A stretch of DNA of 37,162 nt from Desulfurococcales archaeon ex4484_58 (GTDB taxonomy: Archaea > Thermoproteota > Thermoprotei_A > Sulfolobales > Desulfurococcaceae), in NCBI GenBank assembly GCA_002254665.1, contig NJDP01000002.1, positions 1 to 37,162 on the forward strand, written 5' to 3'. The notes beneath the pieces are model-generated. The model searched no databases. It was not told the DNA's origin and saw only the letters and a program-made list of their open reading frames with translations. Positions 24,229 through 33,900 of this stretch are shown here, piece after piece. The stretch's first letter is position 1. Every line of letters starts with the position of its first letter. The translations under genes were made by a program, and so were the position numbers.

Positions 24229-26751
24229 TTATTTCTTCTTCACAAATTTAATTACTATTAATATCAACGCAATGATCCATAATGTAATCGTTACATATAA
24301 TGCTATAGTTACTAGATCGAATCCTTTAGTTTGACTTGTCTTCTGTGAAACAGTTACTCTACCCTTAAATATATTGTTTTCTAGTTCTGGATCGTATGAC
24401 GATCTAATCGTTACATTGTATATGTATGTTCCTTCACTAAGATCTATTTTTATGATCTGCGTAGTTGAATGCTCTCCTTTATAGATCGTTGCATTCTTAA
24501 CTATTTCTTTACCAGCAATATATAAGATAATAGTTATTGGAACGTCATATTCGACAGGTTGTTTATTGCTTGTTAGAGCTGTTATGGTAAATACGTATTC
24601 GCCGGGGGGAGTTGGAGATAATCCTGCTCTACTACCGTCTGGTGCTTTAACAAAAACCGAAACCTCTAGATCAACTGGTTGATATACATTATACCTATAC
24701 TCTCTACTGTATAAATAATACAATTTACCTGCAACAATTGATCCAGGATTATATATGTTAATAAATAGTGTTATCTTATCTACACTTCTAGGTCTAAAGA
24801 AAACAGTTAAGGTATGCCGTGATCCCGGCTCTATACTTACCTCCACTAATGTAGAGTTTATATTTGATACTTTAACAGAGATCTTGGTATCTCTCATAAT
24901 ATAATTATTTTCATTAATTATCGAAACATACGCTTTATTTATTACCTCGTTTACCGGGTTCTCTGGTTCTAGAGTTATAGATAATTTTATTTTGAATATA
25001 TTGTTGAAGTCTTTATCAAATTCTCTAAGCCATTCCTCAATATATGTCCTCGAGAAAAACTCTGCCCACCAGAAATCACTATCCATAGCGTGTATTAAGT
25101 CGTAGACAGTCTGGTTAAACCATGTATTACGCTTTATTTCTAGACGGAAGCCTTCATACGATGTAATGTCTTTATAGTATAGGTAACCCTTATACTTAGC
25201 TATTGCTTGACTCATTTCATCCCATACAATCCTATGTTCTTCACCTCTCTCAGTAGTCCATTTACCCCATCCACCAAGCCAGCTAGTGCTAGGTATACTT
25301 GTTAATATTCTCTGTGGTGGATGAACTCTTACAGCATCTTCGAATGTCCCGCTTTCCATGATCCCTTGTAATGTTAGTTTATCAAGGTAACGATAGATGC
25401 GGTCAAGAAATAACGCTCCGTTACCAGTTGATGGCGCAAATAATATCCAGTTTTCACCATCAGCTGCGATAACGTGTATTGGTTGGTATTGATAGTTCTT
25501 AAACGAGTGTGTATTGTATATCTCATAGTATAAGCTACGAGCATCACGATCAGCTTGTCTAGGATCATCCCAATCTTGATTAGTAAACCCTATGAATCCA
25601 TCACTTATTCTCTGATCTCTAAAGAAAACTATTAGTTCACGTCCCATCTGATCCCTTATAATATATGGCTCGAAAATCGAACTCTTATCTCCCTGAGCTC
25701 CGGGGAAGTGATGTGTACCGTCTAGTACAGTATATTTTAACCCTAGATCCAGGTATATAGGTATGAGTTTATCGCTCCAAGCCATTTCAGGCGTCCAGAT
25801 AGCATCTGTATCCACTATTAATTCTCTTGTAGTGTTTATTCCAAGCTCTATATCATACTTTAATAGTTTATCTATACCATATCTATCAATATAGTAGCCC
25901 ATAATAGTGTGTGCAAAAACTGATGTCATAATATATACGCGACCTTCTTCATGGAGATTATGAAGCCCTTGAAAGAAGCCATGAATCACATTAGTTAATG
26001 GGTCGCCGGGTTTAATGTTCTTTGTTTTCTGAATGCTCGGATCATATATAGTGAATCCTTTTTCATAAGCTAATTCTAACTGGTATATTAGGCTTGGACT
26101 ATAATGTAGATTAACTTTTATGTTAGGATACTTTGTTAGTAAATAGTAGTGTAAATAATAGGTACCCATATCCGGAAATATCGGTTCACCATATACTTCA
26201 TCTAATGAGAAATATGGTTGTAAATTATCCTGGAAGAAATGAACTATATGCCAGTTAGCAAAAAAGCCTCCATCTGGATGATAGTTTGGACCCTGATGAT
26301 TATGCCATACGAATAGGATCATCGGCTTAATGCCGGATGGAGGACCTCCTCTAATCCAGAAATCAACTGTGTCTTCAATAACTTTTACACCATTAACCCA
26401 AATCTCCATTTTTAAATTATATGTCCCGTCACCAATGTTTTGAGGTAATGTTATAGTATGTGATCTGACAAGTAAGAATCTCTTCTCAGATACTGGTGGA
26501 ATAGTTACCTGGATATCTGGTATTGAGGGGGCATTAGGTAGGTCTAGAAAGTATAACTTAATAGTTGCTTGTATAGGAGAGTTTTCTTGTGGATAAATAA
26601 ATATTTCAGCAACCATTTGCTGGCCTGGTAGATAGATTGGTGAATCTGTAGAAATAAATGCATAGAGACTAGTTGTTTGTGTATCTATGGTTAATGGTGT
26701 TGATATAAACATTATTGATAAAAACAATACAATCGTTAATTGCATCTTCAA
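24229..26751 (-). CDS. Surface-anchored glycoside hydrolase family 57 enzyme
   Basis: 840 residues: signal peptide (1-24), N-terminal beta-sandwich (25-140), GH57 barrel (from ~143 to ~600), two or more beta-sandwich domains and a C-terminal membrane segment with KKK tail (about 815-840). GH57 motifs: VWHNHQGPNYHPDGG (148-162), nucleophile Glu322 in AIWTPEMAWS, acid Asp431 in AADGENWILF. Such enzymes hydrolyse alpha-1,4/1,6-glucans (amylase, pullulanase, amylopullulanase). It is the outside counterpart of the signal-less GH57 at 19-21 kb, and sits 54 bases after the second OPT-like transporter gene, which could import its products. Family firm, specificity inferred. Confidence 0.9.
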   Translation of the reverse strand: MKMQLTIVLFLSIMFISTPLTIDTQTTSLYAFISTDSPIYLPGQQMVAEIFIYPQENSPIQATIKLYFLDLPNAPSIPDIQVTIPPVSEKRFLLVRSHTITLPQNIGDGTYNLKMEIWVNGVKVIEDTVDFWIRGGPPSGIKPMILFVWHNHQGPNYHPDGGFFANWHIVHFFQDNLQPYFSLDEVYGEPIFPDMGTYYLHYYLLTKYPNIKVNLHYSPSLIYQLELAYEKGFTIYDPSIQKTKNIKPGDPLTNVIHGFFQGLHNLHEEGRVYIMTSVFAHTIMGYYIDRYGIDKLLKYDIELGINTTRELIVDTDAIWTPEMAWSDKLIPIYLDLGLKYTVLDGTHHFPGAQGDKSSIFEPYIIRDQMGRELIVFFRDQRISDGFIGFTNQDWDDPRQADRDARSLYYEIYNTHSFKNYQYQPIHVIAADGENWILFAPSTGNGALFLDRIYRYLDKLTLQGIMESGTFEDAVRVHPPQRILTSIPSTSWLGGWGKWTTERGEEHRIVWDEMSQAIAKYKGYLYYKDITSYEGFRLEIKRNTWFNQTVYDLIHAMDSDFWWAEFFSRTYIEEWLREFDKDFNNIFKIKLSITLEPENPVNEVINKAYVSIINENNYIMRDTKISVKVSNINSTLVEVSIEPGSRHTLTVFFRPRSVDKITLFINIYNPGSIVAGKLYYLYSREYRYNVYQPVDLEVSVFVKAPDGSRAGLSPTPPGEYVFTITALTSNKQPVEYDVPITIILYIAGKEIVKNATIYKGEHSTTQIIKIDLSEGTYIYNVTIRSSYDPELENNIFKGRVTVSQKTSQTKGFDLVTIALYVTITLWIIALILIVIKFVKKK

Positions 26752-26805
26752 ACTCTACACCATTAGAATCTTTAATTATATATGATAGTGAAAAGTTAAG
26801 TAGGA

Positions 26806-28752
26806 TTAATAAATGTATAGCCATAGACTCTTAGTAATCAATGATATAGCTACTGCTAGAGAGATCATTAATCCTTCACCTAAACCTAGACCAGCCGAGA
26901 TCACTGCTATGTATTCTTTAAACCATTCAGGCCCTTTCTTTCTCTCAAGTATCCTAGCAATTACTCCTCCAATAAACATTGTTATTGTGAATGATATTGG
27001 TTGACTCATACCGATAGTGAAACCGATGAGTTCGAATGGTATATTAAATACTTTAACACCCGCAACTATCAAGCCACCAATAAAGAATGGGATAAGTATT
27101 CTTGTACTCCAGTTTTTAAAGTGGTCAAGCAAAGCATTCGCTAACTCGTTACCAGTAACTCCAAGCCTACCACTAGTCCATGCAGGCCATAATAGTGTCC
27201 ATAACGCAGCTATTCTCCAGAAAACAGCTGTTGCTGGATAAGTCGAGCTTGGTATCGGGGCTATTCTCCAAAATATATCAGCGTATATGAAGCCCATTAG
27301 ATAAGTTAATGGGAATGCTATGAAGTATGCTTTTAAATAATCGCTTTTCCTAGTATTCGTCCAATCACAAGCAACATATACTGCCGTCCATCCACTAGCT
27401 CCTCCATAAACATATATTGGTGTAAACCAAGCAGCTATACCACGATAACCACTAGCTAGTAAAGCCCCCTCCTTAATATATGGTAGACTAATACCTACAG
27501 CAGCTTCTCCGATAGCACGTGTATTTGCTAATTGGAATAGTGTTGAGAAACCAACTATTAATGCTATGAATAATACTAGAAACTGTGGTGTAGCATATTC
27601 TGGTTCAGTTATATAGATTAGATAATATACGAAGAAACTAAGAGCAATCGCCGATACTAGATATATTATAAGCGATAACCTAGTTAACGGTATACCTAAA
27701 ACACGCGGTTCCTCGATAACCTCACCCCCACTACCCCTAATCTTCGGCGGCCTAAATACTCTAGCAACACTTCTCCAATTAATGATCATAGGTGCTAATC
27801 CAGCTGCAAAACTTAAACCTATAAGTGGACCTACAAATAACTGTACTAGTCCATATTGGAAAATATCTCCCAGATTCATACCCGGCCTCCATAACGTGAA
27901 CCAGTTATTACTTACAGCTAATGGAGCATATATTAGGTAAGCAAATATTCCACCAATAAATATTGAGAGATTAACTCTCCAAGGCATGATCATACCTACA
28001 CTAATCAATAGTAGATCAAGACTTAAACCAAAACTAGCCCCATAGAAACCCATAGCTTCGATCGAAGATGTAAAATCAGCCCATGGAACCGGTAATAATT
28101 GGACTCCAGTAATAAACCATATACCATAGAGTAGGAATGCATAGAGGAAACTAAACACAGCTACACTAACCATTAATCTAGCTTTATCTCTCCATACATG
28201 CTTCTCTGCTAACACTATACTAGATTCAGCCCATACACGTGCACCCGGGAACGGTAGTTTCTCTTCAACAGCATATATTCTATATAGTACATATGCAAGG
28301 CTTAGATCCATCCCTTTAGTGAGTAGAGCTGATATTAGAGCAACTATTAGTGGAGGTATAAACACTGCTTGAAACAATGTACGGGGTAACTCAACCTCCG
28401 ATGGAGCATACCAGAAAGGTATTTTACCGAATAAACCAAAACTACGTGCATACTCACTCGTAGCTATAAACCATGCAAGTACAAGATTTATTCCAAATAA
28501 ACTCTCAGAAATAGTCGTACAAACATTACTAAACAATATAAATGCTTCTTGACGTGTAAGCTTAGCACCCATAATAACAGCTATTGTTGTGAATAATAGT
28601 AGAGTAGTATATTCAGCTGAATTTATGATCTGCCATGGATTAAGACCCGTTACTAGATTCAACCATATAGCTGCTGGTTCAAACACTAGTACACCATATA
28701 GTATAGCTAATAATACTCTCCATGTAAAACCAGAACCCTTACCCACACCCAT
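26806..28752 (-). CDS. OPT-like membrane transporter, second of a pair
   Basis: About 648 residues with some 14-16 hydrophobic segments. KLPFPGARVWAES, about 170 residues in, resembles the LPFPxGxAxAE motif of oligopeptide transporter (OPT) family proteins, and long stretches recall the related archaeal/bacterial DUF6785-type membrane proteins. OPT proteins import short peptides or metal-peptide complexes. The longest frame starts with TTG at 28773, but AGGTG lies seven bases before ATG 28752 and I take that as the start. It follows a paralogous gene by about 80 bases with a T-rich stretch between, so it may have its own transcript. Substrate unknown; the superfamily call is moderate. Confidence 0.68.
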   Translation of the reverse strand: MGVGKGSGFTWRVLLAILYGVLVFEPAAIWLNLVTGLNPWQIINSAEYTTLLLFTTIAVIMGAKLTRQEAFILFSNVCTTISESLFGINLVLAWFIATSEYARSFGLFGKIPFWYAPSEVELPRTLFQAVFIPPLIVALISALLTKGMDLSLAYVLYRIYAVEEKLPFPGARVWAESSIVLAEKHVWRDKARLMVSVAVFSFLYAFLLYGIWFITGVQLLPVPWADFTSSIEAMGFYGASFGLSLDLLLISVGMIMPWRVNLSIFIGGIFAYLIYAPLAVSNNWFTLWRPGMNLGDIFQYGLVQLFVGPLIGLSFAAGLAPMIINWRSVARVFRPPKIRGSGGEVIEEPRVLGIPLTRLSLIIYLVSAIALSFFVYYLIYITEPEYATPQFLVLFIALIVGFSTLFQLANTRAIGEAAVGISLPYIKEGALLASGYRGIAAWFTPIYVYGGASGWTAVYVACDWTNTRKSDYLKAYFIAFPLTYLMGFIYADIFWRIAPIPSSTYPATAVFWRIAALWTLLWPAWTSGRLGVTGNELANALLDHFKNWSTRILIPFFIGGLIVAGVKVFNIPFELIGFTIGMSQPISFTITMFIGGVIARILERKKGPEWFKEYIAVISAGLGLGEGLMISLAVAISLITKSLWLYIY

Positions 28753-28821
28753 GTACCGCACACCTTGTCTCAAAACCCTATATTTACGGATATACTTTTG
28801 ATTAAATAGTGTGGTGAAGTG

Positions 28822-28834
28822 AAAAAATAAAAAA
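28822..28834 (-). terminator. T-rich tract between the two OPT-like genes
   Basis: The minus strand reads ATTTTTTATTTTTTC directly after the stop of the upstream OPT-like gene. Such tracts end archaeal transcripts, so the pair may be only partly co-transcribed. Confidence 0.4.
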
Positions 28835-30886
28835 TTATGCTGAGATAAGTTTTGGTGTTACATATGATAACCATGTCATGAAGAAACTTGATATAACTAG
28901 TCCAGTCATTAATGGTACAATGTATTTCTCATAACCCTCAAATCCAAGTATTCTTATAACAATAAGCTTTACAATTAAAGCTATTACATTCGGTATAAAC
29001 ATTAATACACCGGTTACCGGCATATCACCGATCAATACACCTATTGGACTGAAGGGTACGCCGGGTATGAATGTTCTAAGTATTACTAAGAAGAACCCTA
29101 TAATAATACCTACAATATATTGTGGAAACCATAGCCAGTGATCATTGCTCATATGAGTGATCTGGTTTTGATGAACCATAGTATCTACCCATGTAGGCTC
29201 TAATCCACGATCAGGTCCTCCAACCCATTTACCACCGACAGTACCGTATAACCCATAACTATACATACCCCATAGATTCAGTATAAACGATATTATTATA
29301 CCCATTAAAACAGCAAATGAACCGATCACAACGATTTTACGTATATGCATATTATTAACTTTAGCTAATCTAAAGCCCTCCATAATAGCTGGGCCAGGTA
29401 CTGTAGCTAGTGTACGATCAGTGACTAATGGATAAAACGATGATGCAGCTGCAAATGCTTCGCGTGAATACCATCTACCAGACAATCTATATGGCAACCA
29501 GGGTAATACTAAGTGTTCATGATACCATGGACCATATGTGTATAGAGCGGTTGTCCAAGTTGTTTCCGCTCTAATCCTCATCCACGTAATATATAGTAGT
29601 AGAGCGATCAAAGTTACTAGTAAAGCTATGTGTGGTTCAACGCCAGAGACACTCAAGAGTATCCATGCTAGTATAAACCCGGTTAACCCAAATATTACTC
29701 CAAAGAATACTTCTCGATCCCTCCTCCAATTACTTATGTGTTTCCACGTTAATAGAAACCAGGCTATCGGGAAACCTATAGCTATACCACGTGTAATCAT
29801 GTGGGGCATTAAACCATACCAGTGACCGATCGTGAAATAGTTTGTATGTGCATCCTGTGTTTCAGTTAATGGTACAATACCTAGACTAACCTCGATAAAT
29901 GGTAACAAAATATACATTAATGCATACCATATAATAGCTGTTATTAAGACATCAAGAGGCATTAAAAACGCTAAACCAATGAATAACGGTGCTACTGTAA
30001 CCATTAATGCAACATTATTCCTAATATACGGTGATAAATCATATCCTCCCTGAGCAGAGACTAGAAGCGATCCATACAAATCTGGTAATTCAGATAAGAT
30101 CTTTAGAGAATATAGTAGATTTGGTAGTAGAGCTAAGAAACCAATTAACAACCCGACACCAAATAGTATTTTAGAACTACCACGATGCTCCCATGCACCA
30201 CGGAAACCAGTTGCTCTCATAACTTCAACAGCCATCTGTGCATATGGGAATGGAAGCATCTCCTCATCGATCCATGGTTTCCTAAACATTAACGCTACTC
30301 CAATCTGAGCTATAGCTAGGAATAGAAACACTAATATCCAAAGGATAAGCGATGGTAACCAAGCACTAAGTATTATTGAGAACCAATTAGGATCCTTTAA
30401 TAATATCTCTCTAGCAGTCTCATTAAACATCGGCGCTAATGCATGCATTGTTACTCCATTAACCGTTATATTCCCTTTAGGAACCCATAGATCGGGCATT
30501 AACTTCCCATTATCGCTGATCGATGGTGCTCCTTCAACCATGTATGCATAATGAGCTAGTAGAAAGCTTGATGAGAAAGCATATCCAGCACTAGCACTTA
30601 TAGCTATATATATTAATATAGAATCCCCGATCGTTAGGGATAATCTAGATTTCAATAGACTAAGTATAAGTTTAACCAGTAGGTGTAGAGCACCGATTAC
30701 AAGCAGTAATATTAGTCCCGGCCATGCCCATACCCATTCCATGAATGTATCGGGCCATATTAATCCATACATGAGAGTCATCAGTATAGGGGCTACTATA
30801 GCCATTATAATAGCTAATATAATACCCGCAATAGTAGTACCAGTCGGTTCAACCCCCCATATAAGCTTCCTAGATTCCTCCCCCAT
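28835..30886 (-). CDS. OPT-like (DUF6785-type) membrane transporter, first of a pair
   Basis: 683 residues, about 14-16 membrane segments, with an outside loop near 125-165 carrying sequons. EEMLPFPYAQMAVEVM at about 208-223 is the same motif as in its downstream neighbour and recalls OPT-family LPFPxxxAxAE. A later R-x-R-A-E-T-T-W segment and the ILRTFIPGVPFSPIGVLIG block match my memory of DUF6784/6785 proteins, which sit near OPT in membrane-protein classifications. Start ATG 30886 has GGAGG eight bases upstream and a consensus TATA box 55-65 bases upstream. The two OPT-like proteins could form a heterodimer. Substrate unknown; short peptides or oligosaccharides are guesses from the neighbours. 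Confidence 0.68.
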   Translation of the reverse strand: MGEESRKLIWGVEPTGTTIAGIILAIIMAIVAPILMTLMYGLIWPDTFMEWVWAWPGLILLLVIGALHLLVKLILSLLKSRLSLTIGDSILIYIAISASAGYAFSSSFLLAHYAYMVEGAPSISDNGKLMPDLWVPKGNITVNGVTMHALAPMFNETAREILLKDPNWFSIILSAWLPSLILWILVFLFLAIAQIGVALMFRKPWIDEEMLPFPYAQMAVEVMRATGFRGAWEHRGSSKILFGVGLLIGFLALLPNLLYSLKILSELPDLYGSLLVSAQGGYDLSPYIRNNVALMVTVAPLFIGLAFLMPLDVLITAIIWYALMYILLPFIEVSLGIVPLTETQDAHTNYFTIGHWYGLMPHMITRGIAIGFPIAWFLLTWKHISNWRRDREVFFGVIFGLTGFILAWILLSVSGVEPHIALLVTLIALLLYITWMRIRAETTWTTALYTYGPWYHEHLVLPWLPYRLSGRWYSREAFAAASSFYPLVTDRTLATVPGPAIMEGFRLAKVNNMHIRKIVVIGSFAVLMGIIISFILNLWGMYSYGLYGTVGGKWVGGPDRGLEPTWVDTMVHQNQITHMSNDHWLWFPQYIVGIIIGFFLVILRTFIPGVPFSPIGVLIGDMPVTGVLMFIPNVIALIVKLIVIRILGFEGYEKYIVPLMTGLVISSFFMTWLSYVTPKLISA

Positions 30887-30940
30887 ACATATCCTCCTTA
30901 ACCAGTTTATTTAAAACTATAATTTAGTATTTTGAGGATG

Positions 30941-30950
30941 TTTATATAAA
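30941..30950 (-). promoter_or_regulatory. Consensus TATA box for the OPT-like / GH57 genes
   Basis: TTTATATAAA is an exact archaeal TATA consensus, 55-64 bases upstream of the ATG and inside the 80-base gap after the M28-FtsX gene. It suggests a new transcript starts here. It is palindromic, so strand comes from context. Confidence 0.55.
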
Positions 30951-30966
30951 ACATTTATGTGTAGAT

Positions 30967-33900
30967 TTAAATATTCAATTTCATATCCTTAAAGAACACA
31001 TGTGCTTTCTCGATATAGCTCTTCTTATCCTCGATATGGAGCGTTCTCCATAATAGTAGTTGTTTACGTAGAGCATCTATGAATACTTTATTAGATTTAA
31101 TCCATATCCTCCTATTACCAGTTAATCTCTTCAAATAAATACTTATATCCCATTCACCCGGTTTAGTCTCAACCGCTCTAATCTGGAAGACCTGCTTAAC
31201 ACCAGCATGCCATGGTTTAAGCCTAGCTTCACCCTCTAAAACAACTACACTCTTACCCCCTACCTCGGATCTACTAACACCTAATTTTTCAACCACAAAA
31301 CTCCCTATATCTGGGCTTGTAAATCCACTTATATACTCGTATACATAAGTATATACACCAAGTAATTCCCTGAATGTAGTCAATTTAAATGGTAGAGGGA
31401 TTAACCACTCATCACCTGATGGTTTAGTTGGGTACTCCCATTTTCTACGTAGACTAGGTAAAGCCATTCTCCCAGCTTTAAATACTGGATATATAGACGC
31501 TAACAATACTGCTATGAAAGTAGTTGATAGAGCTAATAATACGTATCCACTACTATAATTTGGTTTAAATACTTGAGGCATAAGTGCAGCAGCTATATTC
31601 GTTAAAACTATACCTAGTGAAAAACCAACTACTGTAGCGATCAAAGCGCATGCTAATGCTTCAGCTATAAACATCAACCCGATCTGGGTAGGCGATAACC
31701 CTAGAGAAGCATAAATATATATTTCTCGTCTCCTCTCATATATGCTTCCAAGCATAACTCCTAAGATAGATATACTAGCTATTATAACCGGAGCAATTAT
31801 ATAGTTGAAACCAGCACCTTGTAAAGCAATCAATCTAGAATACTTCGATACACCCCTAACAGTACTATACATGTAGGTATCAAGTGATGGTAGAGTAAAC
31901 ATTATTTCTCGACTAATACTGTAGGGATCATACCTAGTTCTAGAAGAGATCTGAGCCAATATAAAGGCTACACCCTTGCCCATCCAAGGATCTTCTTTAA
32001 CGATCTTCGAAGGTATAAAAGCAACTCTCAAAGCATGTGCACGAGGAAAACCTATTACTGGCGTAATTGTATGACCATCAAGTTCACGTATTCCAAGAAT
32101 TCTACGATCATCATATACACCTACGACTTTAAACTTTACACCAGCCAATACAACCGTCTTATTTACATCGATCGCTCCATTAGTTGTATTAATTGTAGAG
32201 TATGGAATTATTATTGAGTAAGTATCATTTTCATCAAACCATCTACCCTTCACAATATATTTAGAAATATTAGTTATTCTATCCTCGAAAACCTCTAAAC
32301 CAACAACACCTTCTAATGAATGGTATTTTGTTGGATCATCGTATAAGAATATATAGATAGAGCTTGATGACCAATATCTAGCAATCGTCTCATTACTAAT
32401 AGCTACCTCTACAACGTCTAAAACCATATCGCCCAATGGTAAATTGCGATCAATTGTTTCTCTTTGAAACATAAAACCAGATGGTCTCGTTGGAGTATAT
32501 CCAGTTATCCCTATAGGTTTTGGAGCTACATAACTAGATAAGCTTGTGAATAAAACTACACTTATAACGACTACGATCAAAGTTATCAATGTAAGTATTG
32601 TTCTAAGTTTTCTTCTTTTCATATGTTCTACTCCATAACTGAAAGCTACATAGCTAGTAGCTATCCTACTCCTCTCAACCTCATGTATACCAACTTTCTT
32701 CCTCCTAATTTCTTTCAAGGCATTATTGAAATCACTTAATAGTATGAGTAGTGCTGGAATAGATAGTATAAGCATTATGAAACCAATGATCGACATAATA
32801 GCATTAACTGTTAGATGAAAAGCTGGATGTAGTAGAGCAAATATTAACGCTATTATAACCGATATACTTATAGCTTTAATAACTACTTTAAGCGGATTAT
32901 CGCCTGGCTTACGTAGATATAATCCTAGTATAAAAGCAAAAAATACTAGGAGTACAGAGAATAGTATAGCTGTATTCTCTACGTCTAAATATGTTGATTT
33001 CATTAATTTGTATGCATTAAATGTTGCTGTTAAACCCATACATATATATGCTCTATATTCCTGGTACTTATGTTTTAAGAGAGCTTCAGTAGCATTATTT
33101 AATGCATTTAGACCACGTGATAAAAACTCATCAACTGCTGGATTAACAATTCTATATTCTGCAAGCCTATCCATACGTTCTTTAACAATACTTAATGTAT
33201 CATCTAATGCATCATATAAACTATAAATATGATTAGGTAAAGCATCTTCAATAACATAATATACTGGTTCAGGTCCAAAAACTAAACTATACTCCATCAA
33301 ACGATCAACATATGCTATAAAAAACCCTGTTTCATCTAGAAACACCCAGTAATACTCTGGTTCAGCTAACGTATCTAATCTAACAATTTTATATCCAATA
33401 CTACCACCTTCTAATGGTGTCTGGTAAGTGATAGGATCTACTACTAGATTCAATGATATAGAACCATTATACTCTACGATCCAAACCTCCCACGGTGCCT
33501 GATAAGAACCTAAAACTGGTTGATTAATAGAAACTGTTGAACCACGAGAAACTGAACCCATAGCATTTAAAGCTAATACTTTACCAGTATCAGATAAAAC
33601 TAAAGCAGTAATCTCTAAGCTTGTCGCACGAGAACTATGTAGCCCTGATACCTCGAAATAGCCTTTCTCATCAGTAAACATTACTAAACGTATATTCCAC
33701 GGACTGGTTGTTTTTATCCTTGAACCAGCGCGGATCATAACTAATGCTTTATCGAAACCAGCACGATCAAGAGATACTCTTTGACCAAGACTAGGTATCC
33801 AAACCATTACCTGACCTATAAGCTTAGTAAACATCTCGTTACGTCCACTAACACTTGTACGTACAGGTGCGCCGGGAGATAAACCCTTGGATATACATGC

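Noticed and set aside
29538-29825. 95-residue plus-strand frame within the OPT-like gene
   Set aside because: Antisense shadow of a strongly hydrophobic membrane protein; no independent support.
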